Below, in pieces: positions 47,621 to 56,173 of a DNA stretch of 64,000 nucleotides (position 1 is the first letter of the stretch; every line of letters starts with the position of its first letter). Position numbers and translations under genes: made by a program. The notes beneath the pieces were generated by a model. It worked only from the letters and a program-made list of their open reading frames with translations. It had not been told where the DNA came from and made no database searches. The DNA comes from Aldehydirespirator sp965221215 (GTDB taxonomy: Bacteria; Actinomycetota; Acidimicrobiia; Acidimicrobiales; Aldehydirespiratoraceae). Location: assembly GCA_965221215.1 (NCBI GenBank), contig OZ244872.1:1488001-1552000 (forward strand), in the 5' to 3' direction.

Positions 47621-47910
47621 TCGGAATACTGCGACGTGACGTGGCGCACGGCAGAGCACGGCCGGATGCGGACTTCGGCCTTCGATGTCGTGACGACGTT
47701 CACATCGATCCACACTCGTTGATCCTGCCGACACTGCGTGAGGGGCTTCGACGACCCGAGCAAGCGCTGACCGGCATCTTCGGGCCTCACTGAGCCAAGT
47801 GGCGCTGAGTGACGTGGCGGGTTGGGACGGGCGACGGGGGCACCATTACCGGGCAGATGGCGCTCAGAACTGGGACGGCTCGCGGGGTGATCGCTCTATA
47901 GGCTGTCCAT

Positions 47911-48210
47911 ATGCCTCCGACCGACAGAAGGGTACGCCCCATCGCCGTGCGCGCCCTGGAGCCACACCGGATCTGGCTCCGTTACGAGGACGGGGTCGAA
48001 GGCGAGGTGGACCTATCGCACCTGGCGGGCGACGGAGTGTTCGTCGCCTGGGAGGACCACGAGTTCTTCTCCGCCGTGCGGCTCGGCCCGGGCACCTCGA
48101 TCGTCTGGGGCAAAGACCTCGACCTGTGCGGCGACGCCCTCTACATGAAGATCACCGGAATGACCCCCGAGGAGATGTTCCCGGCGCTGCTCGGCAGTTC
48201 GGATGCCTGA
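47911..48210 (+). CDS. DUF2442 protein
   Basis: 99 residues. The pattern VRALEPHRIWLRYEDGVEGEVDLSHL, then FFSAVRLGPGTSIVW and LDLCGDALYM, is typical of DUF2442 (usually seen as LxxxFxDGxxxxVDL). The family is small, soluble and frequently encoded beside DUF4160; the pair has the gene arrangement of toxin-antitoxin modules, although the mechanism is not established. Overlaps the next gene by 8 bp. 47620-47910 upstream contains no recognised feature. Confidence 0.82.
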   Translation: MPPTDRRVRPIAVRALEPHRIWLRYEDGVEGEVDLSHLAGDGVFVAWEDHEFFSAVRLGPGTSIVWGKDLDLCGDALYMKITGMTPEEMFPALLGSSDA

Positions 48211-48463
48211 GATCTGCCGCTTCTACGGCATCGTGATCCGGATGTATTGGAACGAGCACAGGCCACCCCACTTCCACGCCGAGTACGGCGGTCGTGAAGC
48301 GGTGGTGAACATCAACAGCATGCGAGTCGAGGAGGGCAAGTTGGCGCCGAGGGCCGAGCGCATGGTGATCGAGTGGGCCGAGCAGCACCACCGCGAACTC
48401 GAAGAGGCCTGGCGCCGGGCGGAACGACGGCAGCACCCCGGCAAGATCGCTCCCTTGGAGTGA
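48203..48463 (+). CDS. DUF4160 protein
   Basis: 86 residues. PEICRFYGIVIRMYWNEHRPPHFHAEYGG is the DUF4160 signature (residues 2-30, with the PPHFHA core), followed by a helical C-terminal half ending in basic residues. Partner of the preceding DUF2442 gene; the overlap indicates translational coupling. Function unknown. Confidence 0.85.
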   Translation: MPEICRFYGIVIRMYWNEHRPPHFHAEYGGREAVVNINSMRVEEGKLAPRAERMVIEWAEQHHRELEEAWRRAERRQHPGKIAPLE

Positions 48464-48548
48464 CCTGAGGATCCGGCATCCCTAGGCTGGCTGGACGATG
48501 GCGCGGGCGCCAAACTCTCTCCGAGCGCTATCGTGTAGCGCTCACCAC

Positions 48549-48625
48549 GCGCCTCTAGCTCAATTTGGCAGAGCAACGGACTCTTAATCCGCAGGTTCTG
48601 GGTTCGAGTCCCAGGGGGCGTACCA
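48549..48625 (+). tRNA. tRNA-Lys(CUU)
   Basis: Acceptor GCGCCTC/GGGGCGT (with G-U pairs), anticodon stem ACGGA/TCCGC with loop CTCTTAA (anticodon CTT), T-arm CTGGG/CCCAG, discriminator A and encoded CCA. Confidence 0.93.
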
Positions 48626-48739
48626 CGCTGGATGCGGCGTTGCCCGCAGCCGTGGGCTACACTCCTGCAACCGTTTGATCCCTGCCCGAACAGCGTGGGT
48701 GCGACCGAACATAGCGCTGATGTGAGGGGTGGCTGTGCC

Positions 48740-49561
48740 ATGGACCGCTACGCAATCTTCGTTGATGCCGAATACCTCTACACAGAGGGTGGCATGCTGT
48801 GCTGCAACAGCCCCGACCGCCAGGAGATCCTGCTCTACGGCCTCGGCGCCAACGACTTCCTCATCGGCCTCGCCAGCGACGTGAGCGACCTCCAGCCGCT
48901 GCGCACCTACTGGTACGACACCTCCCGAGACGGTGCGCCCACCCCGGCGCAGCAGCTGGTGGCCACGCTGCCCAACATGAAGCTGCGCCTCCAGACCGGG
49001 CCGCAGTCGGCGGTGGGCGCCGCCATCAGCCGAGACCTGTCCACCCTCGCCGGCAGCCGGGCCATCTGCGACGCCTTCCTGCTCTCGGCCGACGAGGAGC
49101 TGCTCGACTGTGTGCGAGAGGCCCAGGACTCCGGACTGCGGGTGACCCTGATCAGCATCGCCTCACGGGACGAGCGCCCCGAGGTGCCGGGCGGCCTCAC
49201 CACCGAGGCCGACGAGGTGATCAAGCTCACCAAGGACGACCTGTCGCGCTTCATCCGGCGCCGCCGCACCCCCGACGATGCGGCCTCCGACACCTACGAT
49301 CCGGTCGATTCGGTGGCGGTGGCCGCCACCGAGTTCGCGGAGAGCTGGCTGTACAGGGCCAGCGACGACGAGTTCGACGCCCTGCTCGACCAGCGGCCCC
49401 GCATCCCCGAGTCGCTCGACGGCGACCTGCTCTACGCGGTGGAGAACGTGATCGGGGGAAGCCTGCGAGGCCAGGACCGCCTCAGGAGGGCGGTGCGCCA
49501 AGCCTTCTGGAGCCGGATCGACCAGGAGATCCAGGACTGGCCCCCCGAAGAGGGCCGCTAG
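48740..49561 (+). CDS. NYN-domain (LabA/DUF88-like) protein
   Basis: 273 residues from ATG 48740. RYAIFVDAEYLYTEGG at the start and CDAFLLSADEELLDCVREAQDSGLRVTLIS in the middle (about 111-140) match the NYN/PIN-like nuclease fold: a first Asp after a hydrophobic strand, then an SxDxD-type motif (here SADEE), then a Rossmann strand. Likely an RNase, with altered acidic residues. The C-terminal 90 residues have a helical extension ending QEIQDWPPEEGR. First gene of a run with cobW-like, amidohydrolase and ubiD-like genes. Confidence 0.75.
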   Translation: MDRYAIFVDAEYLYTEGGMLCCNSPDRQEILLYGLGANDFLIGLASDVSDLQPLRTYWYDTSRDGAPTPAQQLVATLPNMKLRLQTGPQSAVGAAISRDLSTLAGSRAICDAFLLSADEELLDCVREAQDSGLRVTLISIASRDERPEVPGGLTTEADEVIKLTKDDLSRFIRRRRTPDDAASDTYDPVDSVAVAATEFAESWLYRASDDEFDALLDQRPRIPESLDGDLLYAVENVIGGSLRGQDRLRRAVRQAFWSRIDQEIQDWPPEEGR

Positions 49562-49568
49562 AGCGGAG

Positions 49569-50624
49569 ATGTCCGCCAGCGCCGCGACCGCTGCTGACGA
49601 TGCCGCCCGCGGGCAGGGCGGCCGGCTGCCGGTCACCATCCTGACCGGCTTCCTCGGGTCGGGAAAGACGACCCTGCTCAACTACATACTGCGCGAGAAC
49701 CACGGCAAGCGCATCGCCATCATCGAGAACGAGTTCGGCGAGATCAGCATCGACTCGGACCTGGTGGTCTCCTCCGAAGAGGAGATCTACGAGATGGTCA
49801 ACGGCTGCATCTGCTGCGTGGCCTCGGTGCGCGGCGACCTGCTCGACGTGATCGGCAAGCTGCTGGACCGCAGCGAGCGCATCGACTACATCCTGGTCGA
49901 GACCAGCGGCCTAGCCGATCCGATGCCCGTCGCCCAGGCCTTCTTCGTGGACGACGCCGTGCTCGACGACGTGGTCCTCGACGCCATCGTCACCCTGATC
50001 GACTCCAAGCACATCGAGCAGCACCTCGACGACGTCCGCTACGACGGCATCAACAGCCAGGCCGTCGACCAGATCGTGAGCGCCGACCGGATCATCGTGA
50101 ACAAGGTCGACCTGGTGGACGCGGCCACCGTCGAGCGGATCGAGCGCCGCATCCGCAAGTTCAACCAGCGCTCGGAGATCGACCGGTCGAGCTATGCCGA
50201 GGTCAACCTGGACGCCATCTTGGGCATCGGCGCCTTCGAGGTGTCGCAGCGGGCCGCCACCGACCCCGCCTTCTTGGAGAACCATTTCGTGCACAGCCAC
50301 GATCCCGATGTGGAGACCTGCGCGGTGAGGGTCGCCGGGGAGCTCGACCGTGAGCGCCTGGAGGGGGCCGCCCGGGCCATCGCCGCCGACTACGGCGCCG
50401 ATCTGCTGCGGTGGAAGGGGGTGATGGCCGTGGCCGGCAACGACCGGCGGGTGGCGCTGCAGGGCGTGCACCGGATCTTCGAGATCCACGACCTCGACCG
50501 CTGGGAGGGGCCGCACCGCGACAGCCGGGTGGTGTTCATCGGCAAGAACCTGGCCCGCGACGAGCTGGCCGAGCGCCTCCGGAGCTGCGTGGCCGGCTCG
50601 CGCCGCGAGGTGCCGGCCGCATGA
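49569..50624 (+). CDS. CobW/COG0523 G3E-family GTPase metallochaperone
   Basis: 351 residues. Walker A GFLGSGKTT (27-35), the metal-binding CICC motif (80-83, GCICC), ETSGLADP and VNKVDL (G4) are all present. The C-terminal CobW_C domain has RWKGVMAVAGNDRR. These GTPases deliver metals (often Zn, sometimes Co or Fe) to client enzymes. It sits 7 bp after the NYN gene and 91 bp before an amidohydrolase of a metal-dependent family, a plausible client. A zinc-uptake locus lies 3 kb further on. Confidence 0.88.
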   Translation: MSASAATAADDAARGQGGRLPVTILTGFLGSGKTTLLNYILRENHGKRIAIIENEFGEISIDSDLVVSSEEEIYEMVNGCICCVASVRGDLLDVIGKLLDRSERIDYILVETSGLADPMPVAQAFFVDDAVLDDVVLDAIVTLIDSKHIEQHLDDVRYDGINSQAVDQIVSADRIIVNKVDLVDAATVERIERRIRKFNQRSEIDRSSYAEVNLDAILGIGAFEVSQRAATDPAFLENHFVHSHDPDVETCAVRVAGELDRERLEGAARAIAADYGADLLRWKGVMAVAGNDRRVALQGVHRIFEIHDLDRWEGPHRDSRVVFIGKNLARDELAERLRSCVAGSRREVPAA

Positions 50625-50715
50625 CTGTCGGGCCGCACCGTGCCTGGCGGGAGCGCGTTCAGCCGGGACCACGCGCACAACGAGGAAGTGTTCAGCCAGA
50701 CAAGGAGTCATCGCC

Positions 50716-51636
50716 ATGATCATCGACACCCACCTCCATCCCACCAACGTCGTGGACGAGGCCTGGCGCCACACCGGCGAGCCGTTCACCGGCGAGCGGA
50801 TGCTCGACATGATGGATGGGCCGTACTGGATCAACGGCAAGCCCCGCCGCATCGACATGGGCTTCATCCAGCCCCCGCCGGGCAACACCGCCTGGCGCGA
50901 CGGCTCGCGGGGCGGGCGCGACGGCATACGCGACTACATGGCCTATATCGCCGAGCTCACCCAGAAGTATCCCGACCGCTTCATCGGCAACTTCAACTAC
51001 AACCCCCGCTTCGGCCCCGAGAACGGGGCGGCCGAACTCGAGTTCCACGTGCGCGAGTACGGCTTCAAGATGCTCAAGCTCCACGCCAACATGCACGCCT
51101 ACCGGCCCGACCGGGCGCTGGACTGGCTGCGCCCGCTGATGCGCAAATGCGACGAGCTCGGGGTGGTGGTGCTGATCCACACCGGCGACGGCCCGTACTC
51201 GATACCCACGCAGTTCTACCCCATCATCCGCGAGTTCCCGAGCGTCAACTTCATCATCGGGCACTTCGGCGTGCAGACCGGCGGCGTCTACTGCTTCGAG
51301 GCGTTCTGGATGATCATGGACTCGCCCAACGTGTACGGCGAGTCGGGCTGGCTGCTGCAGTCCCGCATCGTCGAGTTCGCCAAGGAGATGCCCAGGGACC
51401 GCCTGGTGTTCGGCACCGACTCCCCGCCCAACGATCCGGGAATGTGGCTGACCCACCTGGAGGTGCTGTGCCACGACGCCCCCCAGGGCATCAACGCCAC
51501 CGAGGATCAGCTGGAGGACTACATGGGCAACAACATCGCCAGGCTGGTCGGCATCACCCCCACCGCGCCCCCCGCAACCGTGGAGGACGCCAAGCAGCAG
51601 CTGGCCAACGGCAACTACGGCACCCCGGTCAACTAG
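50716..51636 (+). CDS. Amidohydrolase_2-family metal-dependent hydrolase/decarboxylase
   Basis: 306 residues, AAGGAG 8 nt before the ATG. DTHLHP supplies the HxH metal ligands, KLHANM a further strand, VLIHTGDGP the central His, FIIGHFG the next His, and VFGTDSPP the catalytic Asp, the order seen in ACMSD/gamma-resorcylate decarboxylase-type enzymes. The substrate is unknown. The following UbiD-type decarboxylase suggests a shared pathway on aromatic or enoic acids. The stop overlaps a short TAGAGGCCGAGCGA fragment of the dispersed repeat. Confidence 0.83.
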   Translation: MIIDTHLHPTNVVDEAWRHTGEPFTGERMLDMMDGPYWINGKPRRIDMGFIQPPPGNTAWRDGSRGGRDGIRDYMAYIAELTQKYPDRFIGNFNYNPRFGPENGAAELEFHVREYGFKMLKLHANMHAYRPDRALDWLRPLMRKCDELGVVVLIHTGDGPYSIPTQFYPIIREFPSVNFIIGHFGVQTGGVYCFEAFWMIMDSPNVYGESGWLLQSRIVEFAKEMPRDRLVFGTDSPPNDPGMWLTHLEVLCHDAPQGINATEDQLEDYMGNNIARLVGITPTAPPATVEDAKQQLANGNYGTPVN

Positions 51637-51721
51637 AGGCCGAGCGAGCAGAAATGCCGTACCGGGCCGTGGGCGGCGTTGCGGTGGTTCGGGCGGCTTG
51701 CGCGCGACGACTCGTGCCGTT

Positions 51722-53101
51722 GTGAGCGGCCAGGGCCTCGGCGACTTCCTGCGCGGCTATGAAGCCGCCCATCCCGACGACGTTTGCACCGTCGAGCGGC
51801 CGGTCTCGCTCGACCAGGACATCACCGCCGCGGTGTGGGAGCTGGCCGAGCGGGGCCGGCATCCGCTGCTGCGCTTCACCCGCGTCGAGGGCGCCGACCG
51901 GGAGGTGGTCACCAACCTGTTCGCGTCGCGGCCCCGCATCGAGCGGATGCTGGGAGCTGGGCCGGGCGAGCTGCACGACGCCTACCAGCAGCGGGCCGCG
52001 GCGGCGCGGCCGATGGCCGAGGTCGACGACGGACCTGTCCTCGGCCGCGTCGACGCCGACGACCGGGTCGATCTCGGCGGACTGCCGCTGCTGACCCACT
52101 TCGCCACCGACCGCGGCCCCTACATCACCAGCGGGATCGTGGTGGCCGAGGATGCCGACGGTGGCCGCGGCAACTTGAGCTACCACCGCTCGGTGGTGGC
52201 CTCGCCGACCTCGCTGGGCACCAGCCTCCACTCCCGGGGCGACCTCTGGCGGCTCCTGCAGGACGCGGCCGCGGCGGGACGGCGGCTTCCGGTGGCCATG
52301 GTCATCGGCGCCCATCCGCTGTTCATGCTGGCCGCCTCGGCCCGGGTCGGCTTCGGGGTGGACGAGCGCGAGATCGCCGGAGGGCTGCTGGGCGAGCCCC
52401 TCGAGGTGGTGCGCACCCCGCGCCACGGCCTGCGGGTGCCAGCCGCGGCCGAGGTCGTGCTCGAGGGCGAGATCGATCCCGCCGCCGAGGAGGACGAAGG
52501 CCCCTTCGGCGAGTTCTCCGGCTACTCGTCGGACCGCTCCACCCGCAACCGCATCGACGTGTGCACGGTCATGCAGCGCTGCGACGCGGTCTGGCTCGAC
52601 GTGGTGGGCGGGAACTCCCACGAGCACCTGAACCTCGGGCGGGTTCCCCGTGAGGCCGAGATGATCGCCAAGCTCAAGGACCGGTTCGGCTCGGTCGTGG
52701 CCGCGCACTATCCCTCCTCGGGCACCCACTTCCACTGCTATGTGGCAGTGGACCAGCGTCGGCCGGGCGAGGCCCGCCAGGCGCTGCTGGGGCTGCTCGG
52801 CTGGGACCCTTACCTGAAGACCGTCGTTGCGGTGGACGCGGATGTGGACGTCACCAGCGACAGCGAAGTGCTGTGGGCCTTGGCTACCCACTTCCAGCCC
52901 GACCGGGACATGATCGTGATCGACGGTCTGCCCGGCAGCGCCCTCGACCCGTCGGCCGACAAGCACGGCACCACATCGAGGCTGGCGCTCGACGCCACCC
53001 GCGGCGAGGGCTTCGACGCCCAGCGCATCGAGATCTCCGAAGCGGCCCGCACCGCAGGCCGCCAGATCGCCGACCTACTCGGCAAGAGGCCGAGCGAGTA
53101 G
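51722..53101 (+). CDS. UbiD-family prenyl-FMN-dependent decarboxylase
   Basis: 459 residues from GTG 51722. EEDEGPFGEFSGYSSDR (residues about 258-274) is the conserved E-x-PFGE-x-x-G segment of UbiD proteins, followed by the IDVCTVMQRCDAVW strand and HEHLNLGRVPREAEM. It would catalyse reversible (de)carboxylation using prenylated FMN; no ubiX is in the window. Its last four residues (RPSE) and stop are encoded by dispersed repeat copy C. Confidence 0.82.
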   Translation: MSGQGLGDFLRGYEAAHPDDVCTVERPVSLDQDITAAVWELAERGRHPLLRFTRVEGADREVVTNLFASRPRIERMLGAGPGELHDAYQQRAAAARPMAEVDDGPVLGRVDADDRVDLGGLPLLTHFATDRGPYITSGIVVAEDADGGRGNLSYHRSVVASPTSLGTSLHSRGDLWRLLQDAAAAGRRLPVAMVIGAHPLFMLAASARVGFGVDEREIAGGLLGEPLEVVRTPRHGLRVPAAAEVVLEGEIDPAAEEDEGPFGEFSGYSSDRSTRNRIDVCTVMQRCDAVWLDVVGGNSHEHLNLGRVPREAEMIAKLKDRFGSVVAAHYPSSGTHFHCYVAVDQRRPGEARQALLGLLGWDPYLKTVVAVDADVDVTSDSEVLWALATHFQPDRDMIVIDGLPGSALDPSADKHGTTSRLALDATRGEGFDAQRIEISEAARTAGRQIADLLGKRPSE

Positions 53102-53236
53102 GCGAGCGTCCCGGCCCATACGGGCGAGGCCGTGGGCTGTGATGTCGGGGTTTGGGCGGCCCGTGAGCGGAGCGAACAAGAGCGGAAAGACCCCGCTGCG
53201 ACGCAACCGGCTTGCACCTGCCCGCGTGCGCTCTAG
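53089..53236 (+). repeat. Dispersed intergenic repeat, copy C
   Basis: Starts AAGAGGCCGAGCGAGTAGGC, includes GGCCCATACGGGCGAGGCCG and GGCGGCCCGTGAGCGGAGCG, and ends near CACCTGCCCGCGTGCGCTC. It fills the gap between the convergent ubiD-like and znuB genes and enters the end of the former. Confidence 0.75.
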
Positions 53237-53282
53237 GAGCGAGGTCGGCCGGCCTGCAGGTCGGCCGCCGCTGGCCGACGAT

Positions 53283-54173
53283 CTAGCCGGAGGCGACCGC
53301 GGGGGCATCGGCGGTGCGGCCGTGGCTGCCCACGGCCTGCACTACAGCCTTGACGGTCAGCACGACCAAGAAAACCACCACCGCGGCCAGCGCCATGGTC
53401 GCCCCCGCCGCAGTGTCGTGGTGGTAGCTGACCAGCAGTCCAAAGAAGGTCGACACCGCCCCGACCAGTGCCGCAGTCGCCATGATCCGGGTCACCCGCC
53501 GCACCAGCAGCACCGCGGTGGCCGGCGGGGCGACGAGGAAGGCGAACACGAGCAGGTTTCCGACCGCCTCGAAGGAAGCAACGATCGATATGGCCAGCAG
53601 CACCAGCAGCGCGCCGTGGGCCAGGCGGGGCCGCAGCCCGAGGATCTGAGCCTGGGCGTGGTCGAAAGTCATGACCAGGAAGGCCCGGTAGAACACCGCT
53701 ACCCCGCCCACTGAGATGACGGCGGCGATCAATTGGCGTCGCAGGTCGCCGGCGTCTACGCCGGTGATCGACCCGAACAGGAACCGGTTGAGATCCCCGC
53801 TGTAGGCGGCGGACGCACTCGACATGATGGCCACGGCCAGAGCCAGGAAGCCGACGAACAGTACGCCTATGGTCGTGTCCTCCGGCAGCGGCGAGTGTCT
53901 GCGGATCATGTTGATGCCCCACACCATGGCGATGGCCGCCACGAACGCGCCGATGGTGGTGTGTGCACCGAGAATGAACGCCAGCGCGATCCCCGGCAGC
54001 ACGCCGTGGGCGAGGGCGTCGCCGAGGAAGCTCATGCCCCGCAGCACCACCCAGGTGCCCACCACCGAGGTGGTGAGCACGACGAGCAGGCCCGCATACA
54101 GCGCTCGCTGCATGAAGATGTTGGATGTGAACGGGTCGATCCACCAAGCCACGGGGTCGGTCAGAAACTCCAC
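53283..54173 (-). CDS. znuB: Zinc/manganese ABC transporter permease
   Basis: 296 residues with about eight hydrophobic segments. ABC-3 family sequences: VVLRGMSFLGDALAHGVLPGIALAF (residues about 42-66) and ASFEAVGNLLVFAFLVAPPATA. It forms the membrane channel for zinc or manganese imported from ZnuA. The gene is 78 bp downstream of znuA on the same strand. Unusually, no ATPase gene lies between or next to them. Confidence 0.9.
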   Translation of the reverse strand: MEFLTDPVAWWIDPFTSNIFMQRALYAGLLVVLTTSVVGTWVVLRGMSFLGDALAHGVLPGIALAFILGAHTTIGAFVAAIAMVWGINMIRRHSPLPEDTTIGVLFVGFLALAVAIMSSASAAYSGDLNRFLFGSITGVDAGDLRRQLIAAVISVGGVAVFYRAFLVMTFDHAQAQILGLRPRLAHGALLVLLAISIVASFEAVGNLLVFAFLVAPPATAVLLVRRVTRIMATAALVGAVSTFFGLLVSYHHDTAAGATMALAAVVVFLVVLTVKAVVQAVGSHGRTADAPAVASG

Positions 54174-54251
54174 GGCGGGACGTTCTAGCTGATCCGCCGG
54201 CTAGCGGGTGAACTGCTCACGGAACTCGGCAAGAAGCCGAGGCCGAATGCT

Positions 54252-55580
54252 CTACCCGAGGGCGTCGACGATGAGGTCGGTGTTGGTGTGCAGGTAGCCG
54301 ATGTAGGTGTCGGCACCGCTGCCTACAGGCCCGAGGCTGCCGGTGTAGAGCGTCACCACCTCCACGTCGCCGACCCGGGCGGCCAGAGCCTCGATGTCGT
54401 CGAGGGAGTGCTGGGTCTCGGCGAAGATTGCCTTGATCCCCTCATGCTCGATGGTCTCCGCCAGCTCCTCAAGCACGGCCGGGCTGGTCTGGGCCATGCT
54501 CGACGGCGACGGGATGACCGTGCCGATGACCTCGAAGCCGTAGCGGGCGGCGTAGTACCCGAAGACATCGTGATTGGTGACCAGCTTGCGGCTCTCGGCG
54601 GGAAGCTCCCCGACGTGGGCGGCGATATCCGCATCGACTGCCGCCAACTCTGCCTGATAGCTCGACAGGCACTCCTCGACCGCGCCCGGATCGAGTCCGA
54701 CATCGGCCGTTAGCACGCCCGCCAGTGCGGGCAGGGCCTCCGACACCCGGTGAGGGTCGAGCCACACATGGGGATCGCCCCCGCTGTGGTCATGACCCTC
54801 ATGGCCGTGGTCGTCGTGATCATCGTGATCGTCATGGCCCTCTTCCTCATGATCGTCATGACCCTCATCATCGTGATCGTGGCCCTCGTCCTCATGATCG
54901 TCATGACCCTCATCATCGTGATCGTGGCCCTCGTCCTCATGATCGTCATGACCCTCATCATCGTGATCGTGGCCCTCCTCTTCGTGATCGTCATGACCCT
55001 CATCATCATGATCGTCGTGGCCCTCATCATCATGATCGTCATGATCGTCGTGGGCCTCGTCCTCATGCCCATGGCCATCTTCGTCGTGGCCCTCATGATC
55101 GTCGTGGTCGTCGTGGGCCTCTTCGCCATGACCGTGGCCTCCCTCCATCGAGAACGGGAGCACATCCATGTCGGCCGCGAACTCGAACACCGGCGTGCCC
55201 GCTTCAGCAACTGCCTCGAGCGTGTCTACGAGCCCCTCCTCGAGTCCGAGGCCGTTGGCCACCACCAGCGCGGCGCTGTCCATCCGGGCCCGGTCCTGCA
55301 GCGACGGCTCATACCCGTGCGGATCACCGCCCACCGGGATGAGAGTTTCGACCTCGGCCAGCCCCCCACAGGCAACATTGGCAACGACATCGGCCCAAAT
55401 GCCGGTCGTCGCCAGGATGGTCGGAACCTCGGCGGTGACCTCGACCGCGGCTTCCGCGGTTGCGGCGGTGTCGGAGTCTGTCTCGTCGGCTCCGCAGGCG
55501 GTGGCTACGAGGGCAACGATGGCGCCAGCCGCGCCCACCCCCATCAGTCGAGAACGGCAAGGGCTTGGAAGTCGTGGCAC
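54252..55580 (-). CDS. znuA: Zinc ABC transporter substrate-binding lipoprotein with long His-rich loop
   Basis: 442 residues from GTG 55580, chosen because GAGGAG lies 8 nt upstream; longer starts would cross the operator. The signal ends VATAC (lipobox). Metal-binding His are expected at GGDPHGYEPS, GGDPHVWLDP, LVTNHDVFGY and the late Asp/Glu. Between the first two is a loop of about 120 residues of His, Asp, Glu and Gly (HDDHEGHDEDGHGH style), probably a metal-collecting or sensing loop as in ZnuA proteins. It is encoded in part by exact 45-bp tandem repeats. Divergent from zur across a Fur-type box. Confidence 0.93.
   Translation of the reverse strand: MPRLPSPCRSRLMGVGAAGAIVALVATACGADETDSDTAATAEAAVEVTAEVPTILATTGIWADVVANVACGGLAEVETLIPVGGDPHGYEPSLQDRARMDSAALVVANGLGLEEGLVDTLEAVAEAGTPVFEFAADMDVLPFSMEGGHGHGEEAHDDHDDHEGHDEDGHGHEDEAHDDHDDHDDEGHDDHDDEGHDDHEEEGHDHDDEGHDDHEDEGHDHDDEGHDDHEDEGHDHDDEGHDDHEEEGHDDHDDHDDHGHEGHDHSGGDPHVWLDPHRVSEALPALAGVLTADVGLDPGAVEECLSSYQAELAAVDADIAAHVGELPAESRKLVTNHDVFGYYAARYGFEVIGTVIPSPSSMAQTSPAVLEELAETIEHEGIKAIFAETQHSLDDIEALAARVGDVEVVTLYTGSLGPVGSGADTYIGYLHTNTDLIVDALG
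54851..54985 (-). repeat. 45-bp tandem repeats in the znuA His-rich loop
   Basis: Units start at 54851, 54896 and 54941 on the plus strand (each beginning GATCGTCATGACCCTCATCA); the third diverges near its end. Each encodes 15 residues, of the type DEGHDHDDEGHDDHE, so length changes keep the frame. Confidence 0.85.
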
Positions 55581-55622
55581 GATTAGGCTCCTCGGTGGAT
55601 CTGGGACGGGTGCATTGGAGTG

Positions 55623-55648
55623 ACTATAGTAATGAGAACAAATCTCAT
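55623..55648. promoter_or_regulatory. Zur operator and overlapping divergent -10 elements
   Basis: ATGAGA-ACAAA-TCTCAT (55632-55648) is an inverted repeat with 6-bp arms, like Fur/Zur boxes. Immediately left, the palindrome ACTATAGT (55623-55630) gives a TATAGT -10-like hexamer on both strands. It lies between znuA (minus) and zur (plus), so one site could repress both when zinc is bound. -35 elements are weak. Confidence 0.65.
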
Positions 55649-55665
55649 CCACACTAGGGATACTC

Positions 55666-56139
55666 ATGGCCGACGCAACGGACTCTGACCAAGTTGCACT
55701 CGCTCTACGGGAGGTCCACTCCATGGCGAGCGGGCGCCTGGCCCGCCACGACTACCGCTACACCGCCGGACGCCAGCGGCTGATCGAGGCTCTGGCCGGT
55801 GCCGGACGTCCGGTGACGCTGTCCGACATCACCTCATCGGATCCCGGCCTGGCCATCAGCTCGACCTACCGCAACCTTGAAGTGCTCGAACGCTCGGGCG
55901 TGGTCAATCGGATCTCTATCGGCGGCGACCGAGCCCGCTTCGAGCTGGCCGAGCCACTGCTGTCGCATCACCACCACCTGGTGTGCGTGGCCTGCGGTGT
56001 CATCGAGGACATCCGCCTCGACGACGAGGTGGAGGATCTGGTCGACCGCAGTCTCGGCGAGGCGGCCCGCCGGGCGGCCTTCACCCCCCTGCGCCACCTG
56101 GTCGATCTGCACGGGCATTGCTTCCGCTGCGTGGACTAG
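55666..56139 (+). CDS. zur: Fur-family zinc regulator (Zur)
   Basis: 157 residues. The winged helix shows YTAGRQRLIEALAGAGRPVT, ISSTYRNLEVLERSGVVNRI (recognition helix). The metal site region reads SHHHHLVCVACG, and a second pair HGHCFRC gives the structural zinc (CxxC...CxxC). Zur is preferred over Fur because the gene is divergent from zinc-uptake genes. Expected to repress znuAB and itself. Confidence 0.88.
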   Translation: MADATDSDQVALALREVHSMASGRLARHDYRYTAGRQRLIEALAGAGRPVTLSDITSSDPGLAISSTYRNLEVLERSGVVNRISIGGDRARFELAEPLLSHHHHLVCVACGVIEDIRLDDEVEDLVDRSLGEAARRAAFTPLRHLVDLHGHCFRCVD

Positions 56140-56173
56140 CGAACAGCAACATCGCTCCAGTTTGCGCCTCGCT

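Noticed and set aside
43583..48550. Integrative island with attachment repeats at tRNA-His
   Set aside because: No duplicate of the tRNA 3' end and no integrase gene were found between here and tRNA-Lys.
54750..55586. Hydrophobic open frame (MTLMAVVVVIIVIVMALF style) opposite znuA
   Set aside because: It is the antisense of the GAC/CAC/GAG-rich His-Asp loop, which reads as Val/Ile/Met codons. No ribosome site or homology.
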